Below are positions 49,737-58,615 of a DNA stretch of 64,000 nucleotides, piece after piece; positions within the stretch are counted from its first letter, which is position 1, and each line of letters begins with the position of its first letter. The notes beneath the pieces were generated by a model. That model saw only the letters and a list, made by a program, of their open reading frames with translations, ran no database searches and was not told the DNA's origin. The position numbers and the translations under genes are program-made. Source of the stretch: Gemmiger sp. An50 (lineage in GTDB: Bacteria > Bacillota > Clostridia > Oscillospirales > Ruminococcaceae); NCBI RefSeq assembly GCF_002161595.1, contig NZ_NFID01000012.1, forward strand, positions 1-64,000, read 5' to 3'.

Positions 49737-50594
49737 TCAGCTGTGGATCAGGTCCAGCGGTTTTGCGCCCGCGCCCCGATGCTCCGCCCGCCAGGCGATG
49801 AGCTGGGCGGTGACGCTCACGGCGATCTCCGCCGGGGTCTCGGCCCCGATGGACAGGCCGATGGGGGTGCTCACCCGGTCGAACTGCTCCGGGCCGAAGC
49901 CCTCCTCCTCCAGCTTCTGGCGGGTCATGGCGATCTTGCGGCGGCTGCCCATCAGGCCGATGTAGCCCGCCGGAGTGGTCAGCGCCTTGCGCAGCACCTC
50001 ATAGTCATGCTCATGGCCTCGTGTCATAATGACGATCAGGTCTTCCTCGGTGGGTTTCAGCCGGTTCACCGCGGCGGCCATGTCCTCACAGAGAACGCCC
50101 GCCGCGCCGGGGAAGGCCTCCTTCACCGCGAACTCCGGCCGGTCGTCCACCACCCAGTACTCAAATTCCAGCGCGGGCAGCAGCGCCGCCAGCGCCCGGG
50201 CCACATGGCCCGCGCCGAACAGCAGCACCCGCCCGGCCCCGGTCTGAGCTGCCCGCCGGGCCAGCTCCTGCGCCGATTCCCTGCCCGCGGGCAGATACAG
50301 GAATTCCACCCGCACCTGACCGCCGCAGGCCATGCCCACCTGATTGGGGCCCTGGTCGTTCAGGTCGTATTCCTCCACCGCGCTCTGCTGTTCCGCCAGC
50401 GCCCGGGCGGCCCGCTGCCGGCACACCGCCTCCACCTTGCCGCCGCCGATGGTGCCGATGCACTCGCCGCCGCCCAGCACTGCCATAAAGGCCCCCGCAT
50501 GCCGGGGAGCCGAACCCTTGCTTTCCAGAATGGTCACCAGCACCGCCGGTTCCGTTTTCAGCCGCTGAGCCAGCTGCTTCATCCCCTGATTCAT
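49737..50594 (-). CDS. xdhC: XdhC-family molybdenum enzyme maturation factor
   Basis: 285 residues with both XdhC parts: the N-terminal XdhC/CoxI domain (residues 5-75; TILESKGSAPRHAGAFMAV, GTIGGGKVEA) and the C-terminal Rossmann domain (about 120-260; VLLFGAGHVARALA, VVDDRPEFA, DLIVIMTRGHEHDYEVLRKAL in part). XdhC binds and matures the molybdenum cofactor of xanthine dehydrogenase-like enzymes. AAGGAG precedes ATG 50594. No hydroxylase gene is in the window, but a selenium cluster lies 7 kb away and selenium-dependent molybdenum hydroxylases need both. Confidence 0.93.
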   Translation of the reverse strand: MNQGMKQLAQRLKTEPAVLVTILESKGSAPRHAGAFMAVLGGGECIGTIGGGKVEAVCRQRAARALAEQQSAVEEYDLNDQGPNQVGMACGGQVRVEFLYLPAGRESAQELARRAAQTGAGRVLLFGAGHVARALAALLPALEFEYWVVDDRPEFAVKEAFPGAAGVLCEDMAAAVNRLKPTEEDLIVIMTRGHEHDYEVLRKALTTPAGYIGLMGSRRKIAMTRQKLEEEGFGPEQFDRVSTPIGLSIGAETPAEIAVSVTAQLIAWRAEHRGAGAKPLDLIHS

Positions 50595-50654
50595 CGTTTC
50601 TTCTCCTTTGTGCGCCGGGCATATTGCTCCCGGCCCGTTTCATATTACTACTAG

Positions 50655-50673
50655 GGCAATACCGCATCATTCA
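50655..50673 (+). repeat. Left-end fragment of the 172-bp repeat
   Basis: GGCAATACCGCATCATTC matches the terminal 18 bases of the repeat with one change in the core. Nothing beyond is conserved. It lies upstream of xdhC and of the divergent gene. Confidence 0.65.
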
Positions 50674-50724
50674 TGCGCGTTATTTTCTTTAGCATATCAC
50701 GCCTATTTGCGAATGGCAAGCCGG

Positions 50725-50754
50725 TTGACAAAGTCCCCAAGTTCGCGGTACGCT
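50725..50754 (+). promoter_or_regulatory. Promoter for the 50888 gene
   Basis: TTGACA (50725-50730), 18-base spacer, TACGCT (50749-50754). Confidence 0.5.
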
Positions 50755-50887
50755 GGAACAGCAAGATACGGCATTTTTTGAAAGAGTTTCCCCCGCCGGT
50801 TCGTTTTATCAGCAGCTGCCCTTTGCGGCAGTGCATACCGCCAACCATTCCCACTATCGCCGCCCCAAACGCGGCAAAGGAGGACCT

Positions 50888-51988
50888 ATGTCATTTTCGC
50901 TTCCCATTTACCGCGCGCCGGACTTTTCCGCGCCCGCCTTCGCCCGCTGCCCGAACGCCCGCTTTGTGCCCGCGCCCTGCGACGGGGCCGCGCCGGACGG
51001 TTACCACAGCACCAGCATGTACCCGGAATACTTCCGGATCGACGGCCGCTGGACCCTGGCGGAGGAAAGCCGGATGGACAGCTGCGTGGTGCTGCGGGAA
51101 AACGGCCGTCTGGACGTGGTGGAGCTGCGCAACCTGAGACAGGGCGACCTGGTAGCCCTGGGCCGCACCGACGACGGCGCGGACGGCATCTACCTGCACA
51201 CCGGCGGCTTTGCGGACCCGGAAGCTCAGGCCGAGGCGGACGCCTTCACCTTCCGCCAGGGGCGCAGCCGGGAGACCTCCTACACCAAGGACTACGACCG
51301 GCTGATTCAGCTGCTGCGCCACGAGAAGGAACACGGCAACATTCTTTGGGTGATGGGGCCCGCCTTCTCCTTTGACGCAGGCGCCCGGGCCGCCATGCAG
51401 GCGCTGGTGGAGGCAGGCTACGCCCACGGTCTGCTGGCGGGCAACGCCCTTGCCACCCACGACCTGGAGGGCGCGCACCTGCACACCGCCCTGGGGCAGG
51501 ACATCTACACCCAGCAGAGCATGCCCGGCGGCCATTACAACCATCTGGACGTGATCAACCGGGTGCGCCGCTGCGGCGGCATCCCCCAGTTCATCCGGGA
51601 ATACAACATTCAGGACGGCATCATGTACAGCATCGTAAAGCAGGGCGTGCCCTTCGTGCTCACCGGCTCCATCCGGGACGACGGCCCCCTGCCGGAGGTG
51701 ATCGGCGACGCCTATCAGGGCCAGGCGGCCATGCGCGGCCTGGTGAAGCAGGCCACCACCGTGATCTGCCTGGCCACCATGCTGCACACCATCGCCGCTG
51801 GAAACATGACCCCCAGCTTCCGGGTGCTGCCGGACGGCACCATCCGCCCGGTGTATCTGTACACCGTGGACGCGGACGAATTCGTGGTGAACAAGCTGCT
51901 GGACCGGGGCAGCCTGTGCGCCACCACCATGGTGACCAACGTGCAGGACTTCATCACCAAGCTTGCCCACGGACTGGGGGTTCTGTAA
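50888..51988 (+). CDS. TIGR00300-type ornithine cyclodeaminase / LOR-SDH-domain protein
   Basis: 366 residues. AAAGGAGG precedes ATG 50888. The C-terminal two thirds match the region conserved between archaeal TIGR00300 ornithine cyclodeaminase and the C-terminal part of cyanobacterial ArgZ/AgrE and plant LKR/SDH-related proteins: THDLEGAHLHTALGQDIYT, GGHYNHLDVINRVRRCGGI, GIMYSIVKQGVPFVLTGSIRDDGPLPEV (in parts), and TTVICLATMLHTIAAGNM. Ornithine to proline plus ammonia is the reported reaction of this branch, with NAD bound tightly. It is unrelated to the common OcdA/mu-crystallin cyclodeaminase. No arginine pathway gene is adjacent. Confidence 0.85.
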   Translation: MSFSLPIYRAPDFSAPAFARCPNARFVPAPCDGAAPDGYHSTSMYPEYFRIDGRWTLAEESRMDSCVVLRENGRLDVVELRNLRQGDLVALGRTDDGADGIYLHTGGFADPEAQAEADAFTFRQGRSRETSYTKDYDRLIQLLRHEKEHGNILWVMGPAFSFDAGARAAMQALVEAGYAHGLLAGNALATHDLEGAHLHTALGQDIYTQQSMPGGHYNHLDVINRVRRCGGIPQFIREYNIQDGIMYSIVKQGVPFVLTGSIRDDGPLPEVIGDAYQGQAAMRGLVKQATTVICLATMLHTIAAGNMTPSFRVLPDGTIRPVYLYTVDADEFVVNKLLDRGSLCATTMVTNVQDFITKLAHGLGVL

Positions 51989-52027
51989 GAAGTTCATTTT
52001 ACATAGAAAAGAAAGGAAGTGCCGTCC

Positions 52028-53119
52028 ATGCGCCGGATCGCGTGTGCTTTGATGATTCTTGCGGTTCTGACCGGCTGCGCCGCTCCCGCCACTTCAGAGC
52101 AGGCCGGTCAAGCCGCGTCTGCCAGCCAATCCTCTGCCGGTACGCCGTCCACAAGCGCTGCGCCGCCCGCACAGGGCGCGGTGAACGAAGCCCAGCTGCG
52201 CTGGAAGGCAAACGCCTCCACCGACCTGCGCCAGTCGCTGGTGCTGGCCACCGACCTGCCGGTGATGGACTACCTGCTGCCCGCGCTGACCGAACAGGAC
52301 GCGGTGGTGCTGGTGGGCAAGCCGGAGCAAAGCGTGCCCCAGGCCGCCTTTTACGTGACCGAGGAGGAGGCCCTGCCGCTGGACATCGGTCCCTGCGGGC
52401 CCCAGACCCTCCGCAGGATTTTGCTGGAGGACGGCCAGACCTGGGTGATGATCACCGAGCAGCAGCTGGGCGTTTCGCCTCCGGCCAGCTACTTTTTCTA
52501 TCTGGACGATACCGGCGCGCTGACCGGTTTTTCCCTCCGGGACCCGGAAAGCGGCCAGCCTCTGGCGGTGTCCGCTCAGACGATAGAGGGCAGCACCCGG
52601 TTTTCGCTGGAGGTCACCCGGCTGGACGGCGGCTGCACCCGCATCGAACCCGCGGACGGGATGGACAATTCCTATCTTTGGGTCACCGAGGAGGGGAGCT
52701 TTCTGCCCTCCGGGCGCAGCGTGCATCACTACCCGCTGGTGCTGGAAAACGGCAGCTTTTATGAGCTGGGGGCCGTTCCGCTGGAGGAGGAGCAGTTTTT
52801 GCAGCTGTTCCCCGAGGGGAAAGACTGGCTGGCCCGGATGCTGCAACACGAGACCCGCCTGGTTCGGGAGGATACGCTGGACAGCGAATACACGTTTTTA
52901 TACCGGGGCGACGGCACGGTGGACGTGAACCTGCGCTACGGGGATTTTGATTGGGGCTGGCAGTGCTGCCATCTCACCCTGACCCCCGGCCAGCCGCTTC
53001 CCGAGCCGGGCACCCCCGAGGGCACCTTCCAGCCGGGCCGCCGCCAGCAGGCCGCCTGCCCGGCCATTGCCCGGCAGCCCCAGCTGCCCGACGCTCTTGC
53101 CGAACCCGGCGAGGGCTGA
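52028..53119 (+). CDS. Lipoprotein of unknown function
   Basis: 363 residues. A GAAAGGAAG site precedes ATG 52028. Lipobox LAVLTGC with Cys17, then a Ser/Ala/Thr/Pro linker (20-50). The body (about 55-340) is likely beta-rich, with no known motif; one CC pair near residue 321 (WGWQCCHL). It ends in a Pro/Gln/Arg-rich tail. It lies 32 bases before the L,D-transpeptidase gene on the same strand, so the two are probably one operon with an envelope role. Confidence 0.75.
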   Translation: MRRIACALMILAVLTGCAAPATSEQAGQAASASQSSAGTPSTSAAPPAQGAVNEAQLRWKANASTDLRQSLVLATDLPVMDYLLPALTEQDAVVLVGKPEQSVPQAAFYVTEEEALPLDIGPCGPQTLRRILLEDGQTWVMITEQQLGVSPPASYFFYLDDTGALTGFSLRDPESGQPLAVSAQTIEGSTRFSLEVTRLDGGCTRIEPADGMDNSYLWVTEEGSFLPSGRSVHHYPLVLENGSFYELGAVPLEEEQFLQLFPEGKDWLARMLQHETRLVREDTLDSEYTFLYRGDGTVDVNLRYGDFDWGWQCCHLTLTPGQPLPEPGTPEGTFQPGRRQQAACPAIARQPQLPDALAEPGEG

Positions 53120-53151
53120 TAAATCAATCCAATCACAGGAGGAACCCAACC

Positions 53152-54063
53152 TTGACCAAACGCATTGCATCCATTTTGTTCGCCGCCCTGATGCTGGGCG
53201 GCCTGCTGGCGGGCTGCGGCAGCAAGGACGCTTCCGAAGCACCTGTCGTCTCCGCCGCCCCCACTTCGGCCCCGGGCACGCCCGCGCCCACCGCCGAGCC
53301 TACCCCCACGCCGGACCCGGAGGCGGTGTGGGCCCAAGCCGGCAAGGATACCATGGCCTGGCTGCAGAGCCAGCCCGGCTTTGAGGGGCTGGACCTGACC
53401 GTGCAGGAGGGCTTCCCCTATTTCCTGGCGGTGAACCGGGACGCCAACACCGTGACCGTTTACACCGCCGACGAGAACGGCCAGTACACCAAACCCTACA
53501 TGGCCATGGTGTGCAGCGGCGGCACCGACACCCCCACCGGCTACTGGAACACCCTGGTGAACTACGACTGGCGGCTGCTTTCCGGCCCCTGCTACGGCCA
53601 GTACGCCACCCGCATCGACGGGCCTTACCTGTTCCACTCGGTGCCCTACTACACCCAGCACAAGGACGATCTGGAATACGACGAGTTCAACAAGCTGGGG
53701 ACCACCGCGTCGCTGGGCTGCATCCGTCTGGCGGTGGTGGATGTGCGCTGGATCTATGAAAACTGCCCCATCGGCACCCCAGTGGCCATTTATGACGACG
53801 CGGCCAACCCCGGCCCCATGGGCAAGCCGGACACCCTGACCACCGACCCCAAGGACGAGAACCTGCGGGGCTGGGACCCCACCGACCCGGACCCGGCCAA
53901 CCCCTGGAGCGACGAATATCTGGACGGCACCGCCATCCGCAGCGCCGCCGCTCAAAGCGACTGGGATGCCTTTAAGGCCAGCGAAGCTTTTACCCGGAAC
54001 CTGACCCCCACCGACCTGCAGGGCTGGAGCCACGACAGCTCCATCGTGGGCACCCGGGGCTGA
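53152..54063 (+). CDS. L,D-transpeptidase (YkuD domain) lipoprotein
   Basis: 303 residues. TTG start at 53152, 7-8 bases after AGGAGG; no ATG is available before the signal. Lipobox LLAGC gives lipid Cys22. A Pro/Thr/Ala linker (30-56) leads to the YkuD domain: FLAVNRDANTVTVYTADENG opens it, His162 (YLFHSVPYY) and the catalytic Cys190 in TASLGCIRLAVVDVRWIY complete it. Such enzymes make 3-3 cross-links in peptidoglycan or attach proteins to it. The Ser-x-Gly-Cys variant SLGC replaces the usual SHGC. Confidence 0.92.
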   Translation: MTKRIASILFAALMLGGLLAGCGSKDASEAPVVSAAPTSAPGTPAPTAEPTPTPDPEAVWAQAGKDTMAWLQSQPGFEGLDLTVQEGFPYFLAVNRDANTVTVYTADENGQYTKPYMAMVCSGGTDTPTGYWNTLVNYDWRLLSGPCYGQYATRIDGPYLFHSVPYYTQHKDDLEYDEFNKLGTTASLGCIRLAVVDVRWIYENCPIGTPVAIYDDAANPGPMGKPDTLTTDPKDENLRGWDPTDPDPANPWSDEYLDGTAIRSAAAQSDWDAFKASEAFTRNLTPTDLQGWSHDSSIVGTRG

Positions 54064-54086
54064 TGCCACCCTCTCTTTTCACAAAC

Positions 54087-54136
54087 AAAAAGACCCGTGC
54101 GGGCCTGCCGGTTTGGCAGCCCCACGGGTCTTTTTC
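54087..54136 (+). terminator. Terminator of the L,D-transpeptidase unit
   Basis: AAAAAGACCCGTG / CACGGGTCTTTTT, 13-bp stem with a structured loop. Confidence 0.9.
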
Positions 54137-54160
54137 TGTTTTGTTGCTTCTGCGGACGAC

Positions 54161-54805
54161 TTACCAGTCCCAGTGGAACCCGGCGGCCTGCAAATCGCCA
54201 CGCACCGCGTAATACTCCTGCTCGAAGGTCACATACTCCCCGGCGGCCAGCGCGTCCAGCTGGCGCTCGCAGGCGCGGGCGGCCCGGGCCAGCGTGTGCG
54301 CCGCACCGGCGGGGCAGCCCTCATGGGTGCAGGCCAGCAGATACTGCATCACGTTGGGCAGATACTGCACCGCGAAATCCGCGGCCTGCGCCGGGTCGGC
54401 TCCTTCCGCCTCCAGCGCCGCCAGCAGCGCGGAACAACCGGTCTGCAATCGCTCGAACTGCCAGGCCAGCATGGGCGGACGGGCAAAGGTCCCGGTCATA
54501 CCGTCCATGGCGCGAACCGCGCCCCGCAGGCTGCCCAGCACCCGCTGGTCCACGGGAATGTTCTGGGGCAGGCCGGGCGCAGGCGGCACCGGCAGGACGG
54601 CGTGCTCCGGCTCGTCCAGGCCCAGCACCGGCAGCGCATTCGCGGGCAGCAGGGCGTTCACCACCAGCAGCATGGCCCCCACCAGCAGGGGTACCGAAAG
54701 AATGGCCAGCGTGACCCGCAGCCAGGTCCAGGGAGCGGGCAGAAGAATACAAACGGCAGCCAGCACAAAGCAGGCGGCGGCCGCCATCCAAAATCGTTTT
54801 TTCAC
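54161..54805 (-). CDS. Membrane protein of unknown function
   Basis: 214 residues. Two N-terminal membrane helices (residues 5-25 and 28-52), a Pro-rich linker (55-80), then an all-helical soluble domain rich in Ala and Leu (SLRGAVRAMDGMTG; QAADFAVQYLPNVMQYLLACTHEG). The helical part with LPNVMQYLLA vaguely resembles XpaC-type proteins, but I would not name it. A minus TATAAT lies at 54877-54872, about 70 bases upstream. Terminator not clear; the hairpin at 54087 has A-rich left side and may serve both genes. Confidence 0.65.
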   Translation of the reverse strand: MKKRFWMAAAACFVLAAVCILLPAPWTWLRVTLAILSVPLLVGAMLLVVNALLPANALPVLGLDEPEHAVLPVPPAPGLPQNIPVDQRVLGSLRGAVRAMDGMTGTFARPPMLAWQFERLQTGCSALLAALEAEGADPAQAADFAVQYLPNVMQYLLACTHEGCPAGAAHTLARAARACERQLDALAAGEYVTFEQEYYAVRGDLQAAGFHWDW

Positions 54806-54880
54806 AGGGCAAAGCCCCCTTTCCCATCAATCACCACGTCCTGCCCGCAGGCAGGCCGGGAATCGACTTTTATTATAGCA

Positions 54881-54910
54881 CAAAAACGCCCGCCTCCAAA
54901 GAGGCGGGCG
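54881..54910 (-). terminator. Terminator of the ROK-like kinase gene
   Basis: GCCCGCCTC / GAGGCGGGC, 9-bp stem, AAAG-type loop, then GTTTTTGTGC on the minus strand. It lies beyond repeat copy 3, so the repeat would be part of the 3' untranslated region of the kinase mRNA. Confidence 0.8.
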
Positions 54911-54943
54911 CAAATGCTCTGCAAGTTTTACAAAAAGTTTTCA

Positions 54944-55115
54944 GGCAACGCCGCACAATTCACGGTGAAGCCCTCAGGCGGCGTATCACGCCAAAATTTT
55001 CCGTGCTATTTTCCAAAAATGCTCGCGGGGCCTCCAAGGCTTGTCTGCGCTTTTTGGTTCATCTCACAAAAAATTTTCCGGCGTGCTCCACCACCTGGAA
55101 TGATGCGGTGTTGCC
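54944..55115 (+). repeat. 172-bp interspersed repeat, copy 3
   Basis: GGCAACGCCGCACAATTC at the left, GGAATGATGCGGTGTTGCC at the right. Central hairpin of the second subtype, GGGGCC-TCCAA-GGCTTG. It begins 2 bases after the stop codon of the kinase gene (read on the minus strand). Confidence 0.9.
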
Positions 55116-55117
55116 GC

Positions 55118-56521
55118 TTACTTAACCTCGGGCAGGCTGGCAGCAGCGGAGCTCTGGCCAACGCGGCGGGTCATCTCGTCCGGAGCTTCGGGACGGAACT
55201 TCACGTCGGGGTACTCCTCGTCCATCACGCGGGCAGCGGTCTCCAGGATGATATCGCCGCCGCGGCCGCTCATCACGCGGCCCATCATCTGTACGTGGTG
55301 GATGTCGTAGAACTGAGCGTACAGGCCCATGGTGTGGCCCAGGTACACGCCGATGCTCTCGTACACCTTGATGGCGCGCTCGTCGTTCTCAGCCATCAGG
55401 CCCTGAACAACCTTCAGGCGCTTTGCCGGGGGCTCGGTCTCGTCCAGCTCGATGCCGGCACGGGGAGCCAGCTTGTTCACGCCGTCCTGGCTGAAGTACT
55501 TCACGCCGCAGCCGATGTCGCCGCTCCACTCGTCTTCCATGGCGTCGGGCTGGCCGTCCACGGGAGCAAAAGCCAGCTCGTTCAGCCAGCCGCAGATGTT
55601 GCCCTCGCCGTCCACGTAGCCAACAGCCTCGCTGGTGCCCATGGCGATGCCCATGATGCCGTTCTCACCCAGGCCCATAGCGCCGGCCAGAGCGGAAACG
55701 TCGCCGTCGTTGGCAACCACAACGGGGATCTCGTAGCCCAGGATGCGGCCCAGATCCTCGGCAGCGCGGGTGTAGATGTTCTTCACCTTAGCGTCGAAGT
55801 CTTCCTTGCCCACCTTCAGGAACAGGCTGGCGACCATGCACTTGTTGTCGATGTAAACACCGGCGGAGGAAACGCCGATGCCGTCCACCTTGCGGCCCTT
55901 CTCCAGAATCTTTGCGGCAGCGGTCTCCATGGCGGCCAGGATGCCCAGGTAGTGGTAGTCGGGGTTGGTGTTGACCTTCGGGTACCACACAACCTCTTCG
56001 CTGTAGATGGTCTCGCCGTCGATCACGGCGCTCACCTTGCGGTCAGATCCGCCGGCGTCGAAGCCGATGCGGGCGCCGTTGGTGTGGCGGCCGACGCTCT
56101 CGGTCTTCTGGAAGGCAGAGGGCTTCTGGTCGTAGGGCAGAGCCACTACCTCGAACTCGTGCTCGTAAACGCCCTCCATGAAGTTCTTGTCGAACTCACG
56201 GCTGCCGCCCACGGAGTAGGCCTTCTTGATGCCCTCGGCCAGCTTGTCGTCGCCGCAGATGTACACCTTGAAGCCGCCCCAGCTCCACAGCAGGAACTTC
56301 ACCAGGCGGTCCACATAGTAGGCGTCGGCCTCAGCCATCTCGGGGGTGTCGTATACCTTGCACTCCCAGGTGCCGATCTGGCCGCCGCTGCGCTCCACAG
56401 CGATGCACAGGGGCTTGGTGGCGCCCATGGCGTAATGCTTGAAGAACAGGCCCAGGGGCACAAAGCCCTGGTCCAGCTCAGGCAGGTTCTTTACGGGGAT
56501 CTCAACATTCAAGAATTTCAT
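55118..56521 (-). CDS. ROK/hexokinase-like ATPase-fold kinase
   Basis: 467 residues. ATG 56521 with AAGGACGG upstream. The region from about 170 shows the actin-like ATPase fold of sugar kinases: RIGFDAGGSDRKVSAVIDG (phosphate-1 loop, with DAGGSDRK in place of the usual D-x-G-G-T), VVVANDGDVSALAG (N-D/G-D segment expected at the catalytic site), and GIAMGTSEAVGYVDGEG (phosphate-2/adenosine region). Residues 1-165 form an N-terminal extension not found in ordinary ROK proteins. The likely reaction is phosphorylation of a sugar, substrate unknown. Codon use is strongly biased, as in highly expressed genes. Confidence 0.8.
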   Translation of the reverse strand: MKFLNVEIPVKNLPELDQGFVPLGLFFKHYAMGATKPLCIAVERSGGQIGTWECKVYDTPEMAEADAYYVDRLVKFLLWSWGGFKVYICGDDKLAEGIKKAYSVGGSREFDKNFMEGVYEHEFEVVALPYDQKPSAFQKTESVGRHTNGARIGFDAGGSDRKVSAVIDGETIYSEEVVWYPKVNTNPDYHYLGILAAMETAAAKILEKGRKVDGIGVSSAGVYIDNKCMVASLFLKVGKEDFDAKVKNIYTRAAEDLGRILGYEIPVVVANDGDVSALAGAMGLGENGIMGIAMGTSEAVGYVDGEGNICGWLNELAFAPVDGQPDAMEDEWSGDIGCGVKYFSQDGVNKLAPRAGIELDETEPPAKRLKVVQGLMAENDERAIKVYESIGVYLGHTMGLYAQFYDIHHVQMMGRVMSGRGGDIILETAARVMDEEYPDVKFRPEAPDEMTRRVGQSSAAASLPEVK

Positions 56522-56818
56522 GTTTTTCCGTCCTTTCGTGTCATCACCGGCGCTTTGGCCTGTGGCCCGCAGCGCACTGCGCCGGGCTGCGGGCCCGGCC
56601 GCTTCTCTTGCTTTCATTGTAGTACATCCCGCGGCGCAGCGTCTAGTGCAAAGCGGCTTTACTATTTGTACTTTCGTGTATTTTTGGGCGCTGTGGCCAA
56701 AATCACTTCCCCATGTTCACAGCTTTTGCACTATATTGGATGGAAGCGAAAACCGTCCCCGGACTGTATAACCAGAAAGAAACCGGGACAGACTAAGGCC
56801 AGAAAAGGAGGAAAAAAC

Positions 56819-57025
56819 ATGTCTGTTTTTTATAAGATCTGTATCCTGCTGCTGATCGTGGGCGGTCTGAACTGGGGCCTTGTGGGCCTGTTCCGCTTCG
56901 ATCTGGTGGCCTGGCTGTTCGGCGGTTCCGCCAGTGTGATCAGCCGCATCGTCTACTCGCTGATCGGTCTTTGCGCCCTGGGCGCCATCCCCAGCCTGTT
57001 CATGTCGTCCGACGGCGAGCACTGA
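56819..57025 (+). CDS. DUF378 small membrane protein
   Basis: 68 residues, two membrane helices (about 6-25 and 42-62). AAAAGGAGG is about 6 bases before ATG 56819. GGLNWGLVGLFRFDLVAWLFGG is the DUF378 signature (landmark GGLNWGLVGLF). Function unknown; these proteins are common in Firmicutes, often stress associated. Monocistronic with the hairpin at 57036. Confidence 0.92.
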   Translation: MSVFYKICILLLIVGGLNWGLVGLFRFDLVAWLFGGSASVISRIVYSLIGLCALGAIPSLFMSSDGEH

Positions 57026-57035
57026 CCCCGCAGCA

Positions 57036-57080
57036 CAAAAAGCGCGCTTTCCCGCCATTGGGGGAAAAGCGCGCTTTTTG
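57036..57080. terminator. Bidirectional terminator between DUF378 and selD genes
   Basis: AAAAAGCGCGCTTT(CCC) / (GGGG)AAAAGCGCGCTTTTT stem with a CGCCATT-type loop. Confidence 0.9.
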
Positions 57081-57094
57081 TTATGAAAAACTTT

Positions 57095-58135
57095 TTAGCC
57101 CTCCAGGCAGACCGCCGCGGCCTGCTGCTCGGTCACATAGCCGATGCGCGCGGCTTCCACGCCCGCGGCCAGCAGCCGTTCCAGGCACTCCTCGGCGCAC
57201 TCTTTGGGCACTGCCGCCAGCAGGCCGCCGCTGGTCTGGGGATCGTAGAACAGATCCTCCAGCGCCTGCTCCACCCGGCCGTTCACCTGCACGCCCGCCT
57301 GGGCGTATTCCCGGTTGCGGTAAGCACCGGCCGGGATGAAGCCCATCCGGGCCAGCTCCAGCGCCTCCGGGTGGAAGGGCACGGCATGGGCCTGGATGTG
57401 CAGGGTGCAGCCGCTGCCCTGGGCCATCTCGAAGCTGTGGCCCAGCAGGGCGAAGCCGGTCACGTCGGTGCAGCTGTGCACCGGGTAGTTCACCAGCACG
57501 TCCCGGGCGGCCTTGTTCAGGGTGGCCATCTGCCGGTAGATGCGCTCCAGCACCGGCGCTTCCACCAGGTCCGCCTTGGCGGCGGTGGTGATGACCCCCA
57601 CGCCCAGCGGCTTTGTGAGCAGCAGCACGTCGCCGGGTCTGGCCCCGCTGTTGGTGAGCACCTTATCCGGGTGGACAAAGCCCGCCACCGCCAGCCCGTA
57701 GATGGGCTCGGCCCCGTGGATGGTATGCCCGCCGGTGATGATGGCCCCCGCCTCGTAGGCCTTGGCATAGCCGCCCCGCAGAATCTCATGCACCGTGTGC
57801 TTGTCCATGGATTCGGGCAGGCACATGATGTTCAGCGCGGTGCGGGGCTCGCCGCCCATGGCGTACACGTCGCTCAGGGCATTGGCCGCCGCGATCTGGC
57901 CGAAAAGATAGGGGTCGTCCACGATGGGCGGGAAAAAGTCGGTGGTCTGCACCAGGGCCACCTCGTCGGTGATTACATACACGCTGGCGTCGTCGCTCTT
58001 GTCGTAGCCCACGATGAGCCGGGGGTCGTAATGGGTCTCGAAGCCCTCCAGCATGCGGGCCAGCGTGCCCGCGCCCACCTTGGCCCCGCAGCCCGCGCAG
58101 CTGGCCAGCTTTGTCAGCTTTACCTCGGTTTCCAT
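57095..58135 (-). CDS. selD: Selenide, water dikinase (selenophosphate synthase)
   Basis: 346 residues. Makes selenophosphate from selenide and ATP. Catalytic region ASCAGCGAKVG gives Cys16 and Lys19, the counterparts of E. coli Cys17 and Lys20; the enzyme therefore uses Cys, not selenocysteine. DDASVYVITDEVALVQTTDFF holds the Mg-binding Asp residues (landmark VQTTDFFPP), followed by NALSDVYAMGG and ITGGHTIHGAEPIYGL. AGGAGGAG precedes ATG 58135. Last gene of the yedE-yedF-DUF3343-selD operon. Confidence 0.97.
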   Translation of the reverse strand: METEVKLTKLASCAGCGAKVGAGTLARMLEGFETHYDPRLIVGYDKSDDASVYVITDEVALVQTTDFFPPIVDDPYLFGQIAAANALSDVYAMGGEPRTALNIMCLPESMDKHTVHEILRGGYAKAYEAGAIITGGHTIHGAEPIYGLAVAGFVHPDKVLTNSGARPGDVLLLTKPLGVGVITTAAKADLVEAPVLERIYRQMATLNKAARDVLVNYPVHSCTDVTGFALLGHSFEMAQGSGCTLHIQAHAVPFHPEALELARMGFIPAGAYRNREYAQAGVQVNGRVEQALEDLFYDPQTSGGLLAAVPKECAEECLERLLAAGVEAARIGYVTEQQAAAVCLEG

Positions 58136-58149
58136 CAATGGCTCCTCCT

Positions 58150-58395
58150 TCAGCTGCCCTCGGCCCGGTAGACCGGGCGGTATCCCTCGCCGGTCACCTC
58201 CACCACCTGCTCCACCTCGGCGAGGTATTCTCCGCCGGGGCAAGGGTCGCTGCCCCCGTATTCCGCGCAGGTACCGCAGCTGCTGCTCAGCGCCCGGGGC
58301 ACCGGCATCACCTTCACCGGAATGCCTTCTTGCTGGCACAGCTTTTTGAAGCGGATGGCCCCGAAATGGGAATAAAAGGTTGCAATGTAGCTCAT
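58150..58395 (-). CDS. DUF3343 protein, putative Se/S carrier
   Basis: 81 residues. Matches the DUF3343 family found almost only beside yedE, yedF and selD: MSYIATFYSHFGAIRFKK at the N-terminus, PVKVMPVPRALSSSCGTCAEY in the middle, with Cys in SSSCGTC probably carrying selenium or sulfur. Start ATG 58395 overlaps the stop of yedF (ATGA), so it is translationally coupled. Its exact reaction is not established. Confidence 0.92.
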   Translation of the reverse strand: MSYIATFYSHFGAIRFKKLCQQEGIPVKVMPVPRALSSSCGTCAEYGGSDPCPGGEYLAEVEQVVEVTGEGYRPVYRAEGS

Positions 58396-58601
58396 GCCTT
58401 GGTCAGGGTCAGGGTATATTCGCCGCCCGTTTCCTCCACCTGGACCGCGTAGCCCTGATGCTGAGCGTAACGGGTCACGTTTTCCTTGCTGGCCAGATTG
58501 TCCACCAGCACCTGATACTTGGCCTGCTTGTCCATCATGGCCTTGCGGGTCATGACCACCGGCTCCGGGCAGGAAAGCCCTCTTGCGTCCACGATAACCA
58601 T
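58392..58601 (-). CDS. yedF: YedF, TusA/SirA-like selenium metabolism protein
   Basis: 69 residues. AAGGAGG precedes ATG 58601; the frame is open upstream but only as a shadow of the yedE gene. VDARGLSCPEPVVMTRKAM is the TusA signature with the persulfide-type Cys at residue 11 (CPxP). In selenium clusters YedF is thought to carry selenium as a perselenide from the desulfurase or transporter to selenophosphate synthase. Confidence 0.92.
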   Translation of the reverse strand: MVIVDARGLSCPEPVVMTRKAMMDKQAKYQVLVDNLASKENVTRYAQHQGYAVQVEETGGEYTLTLTKA

Positions 58602-58615
58602 AGTTGTTTTCCTCC

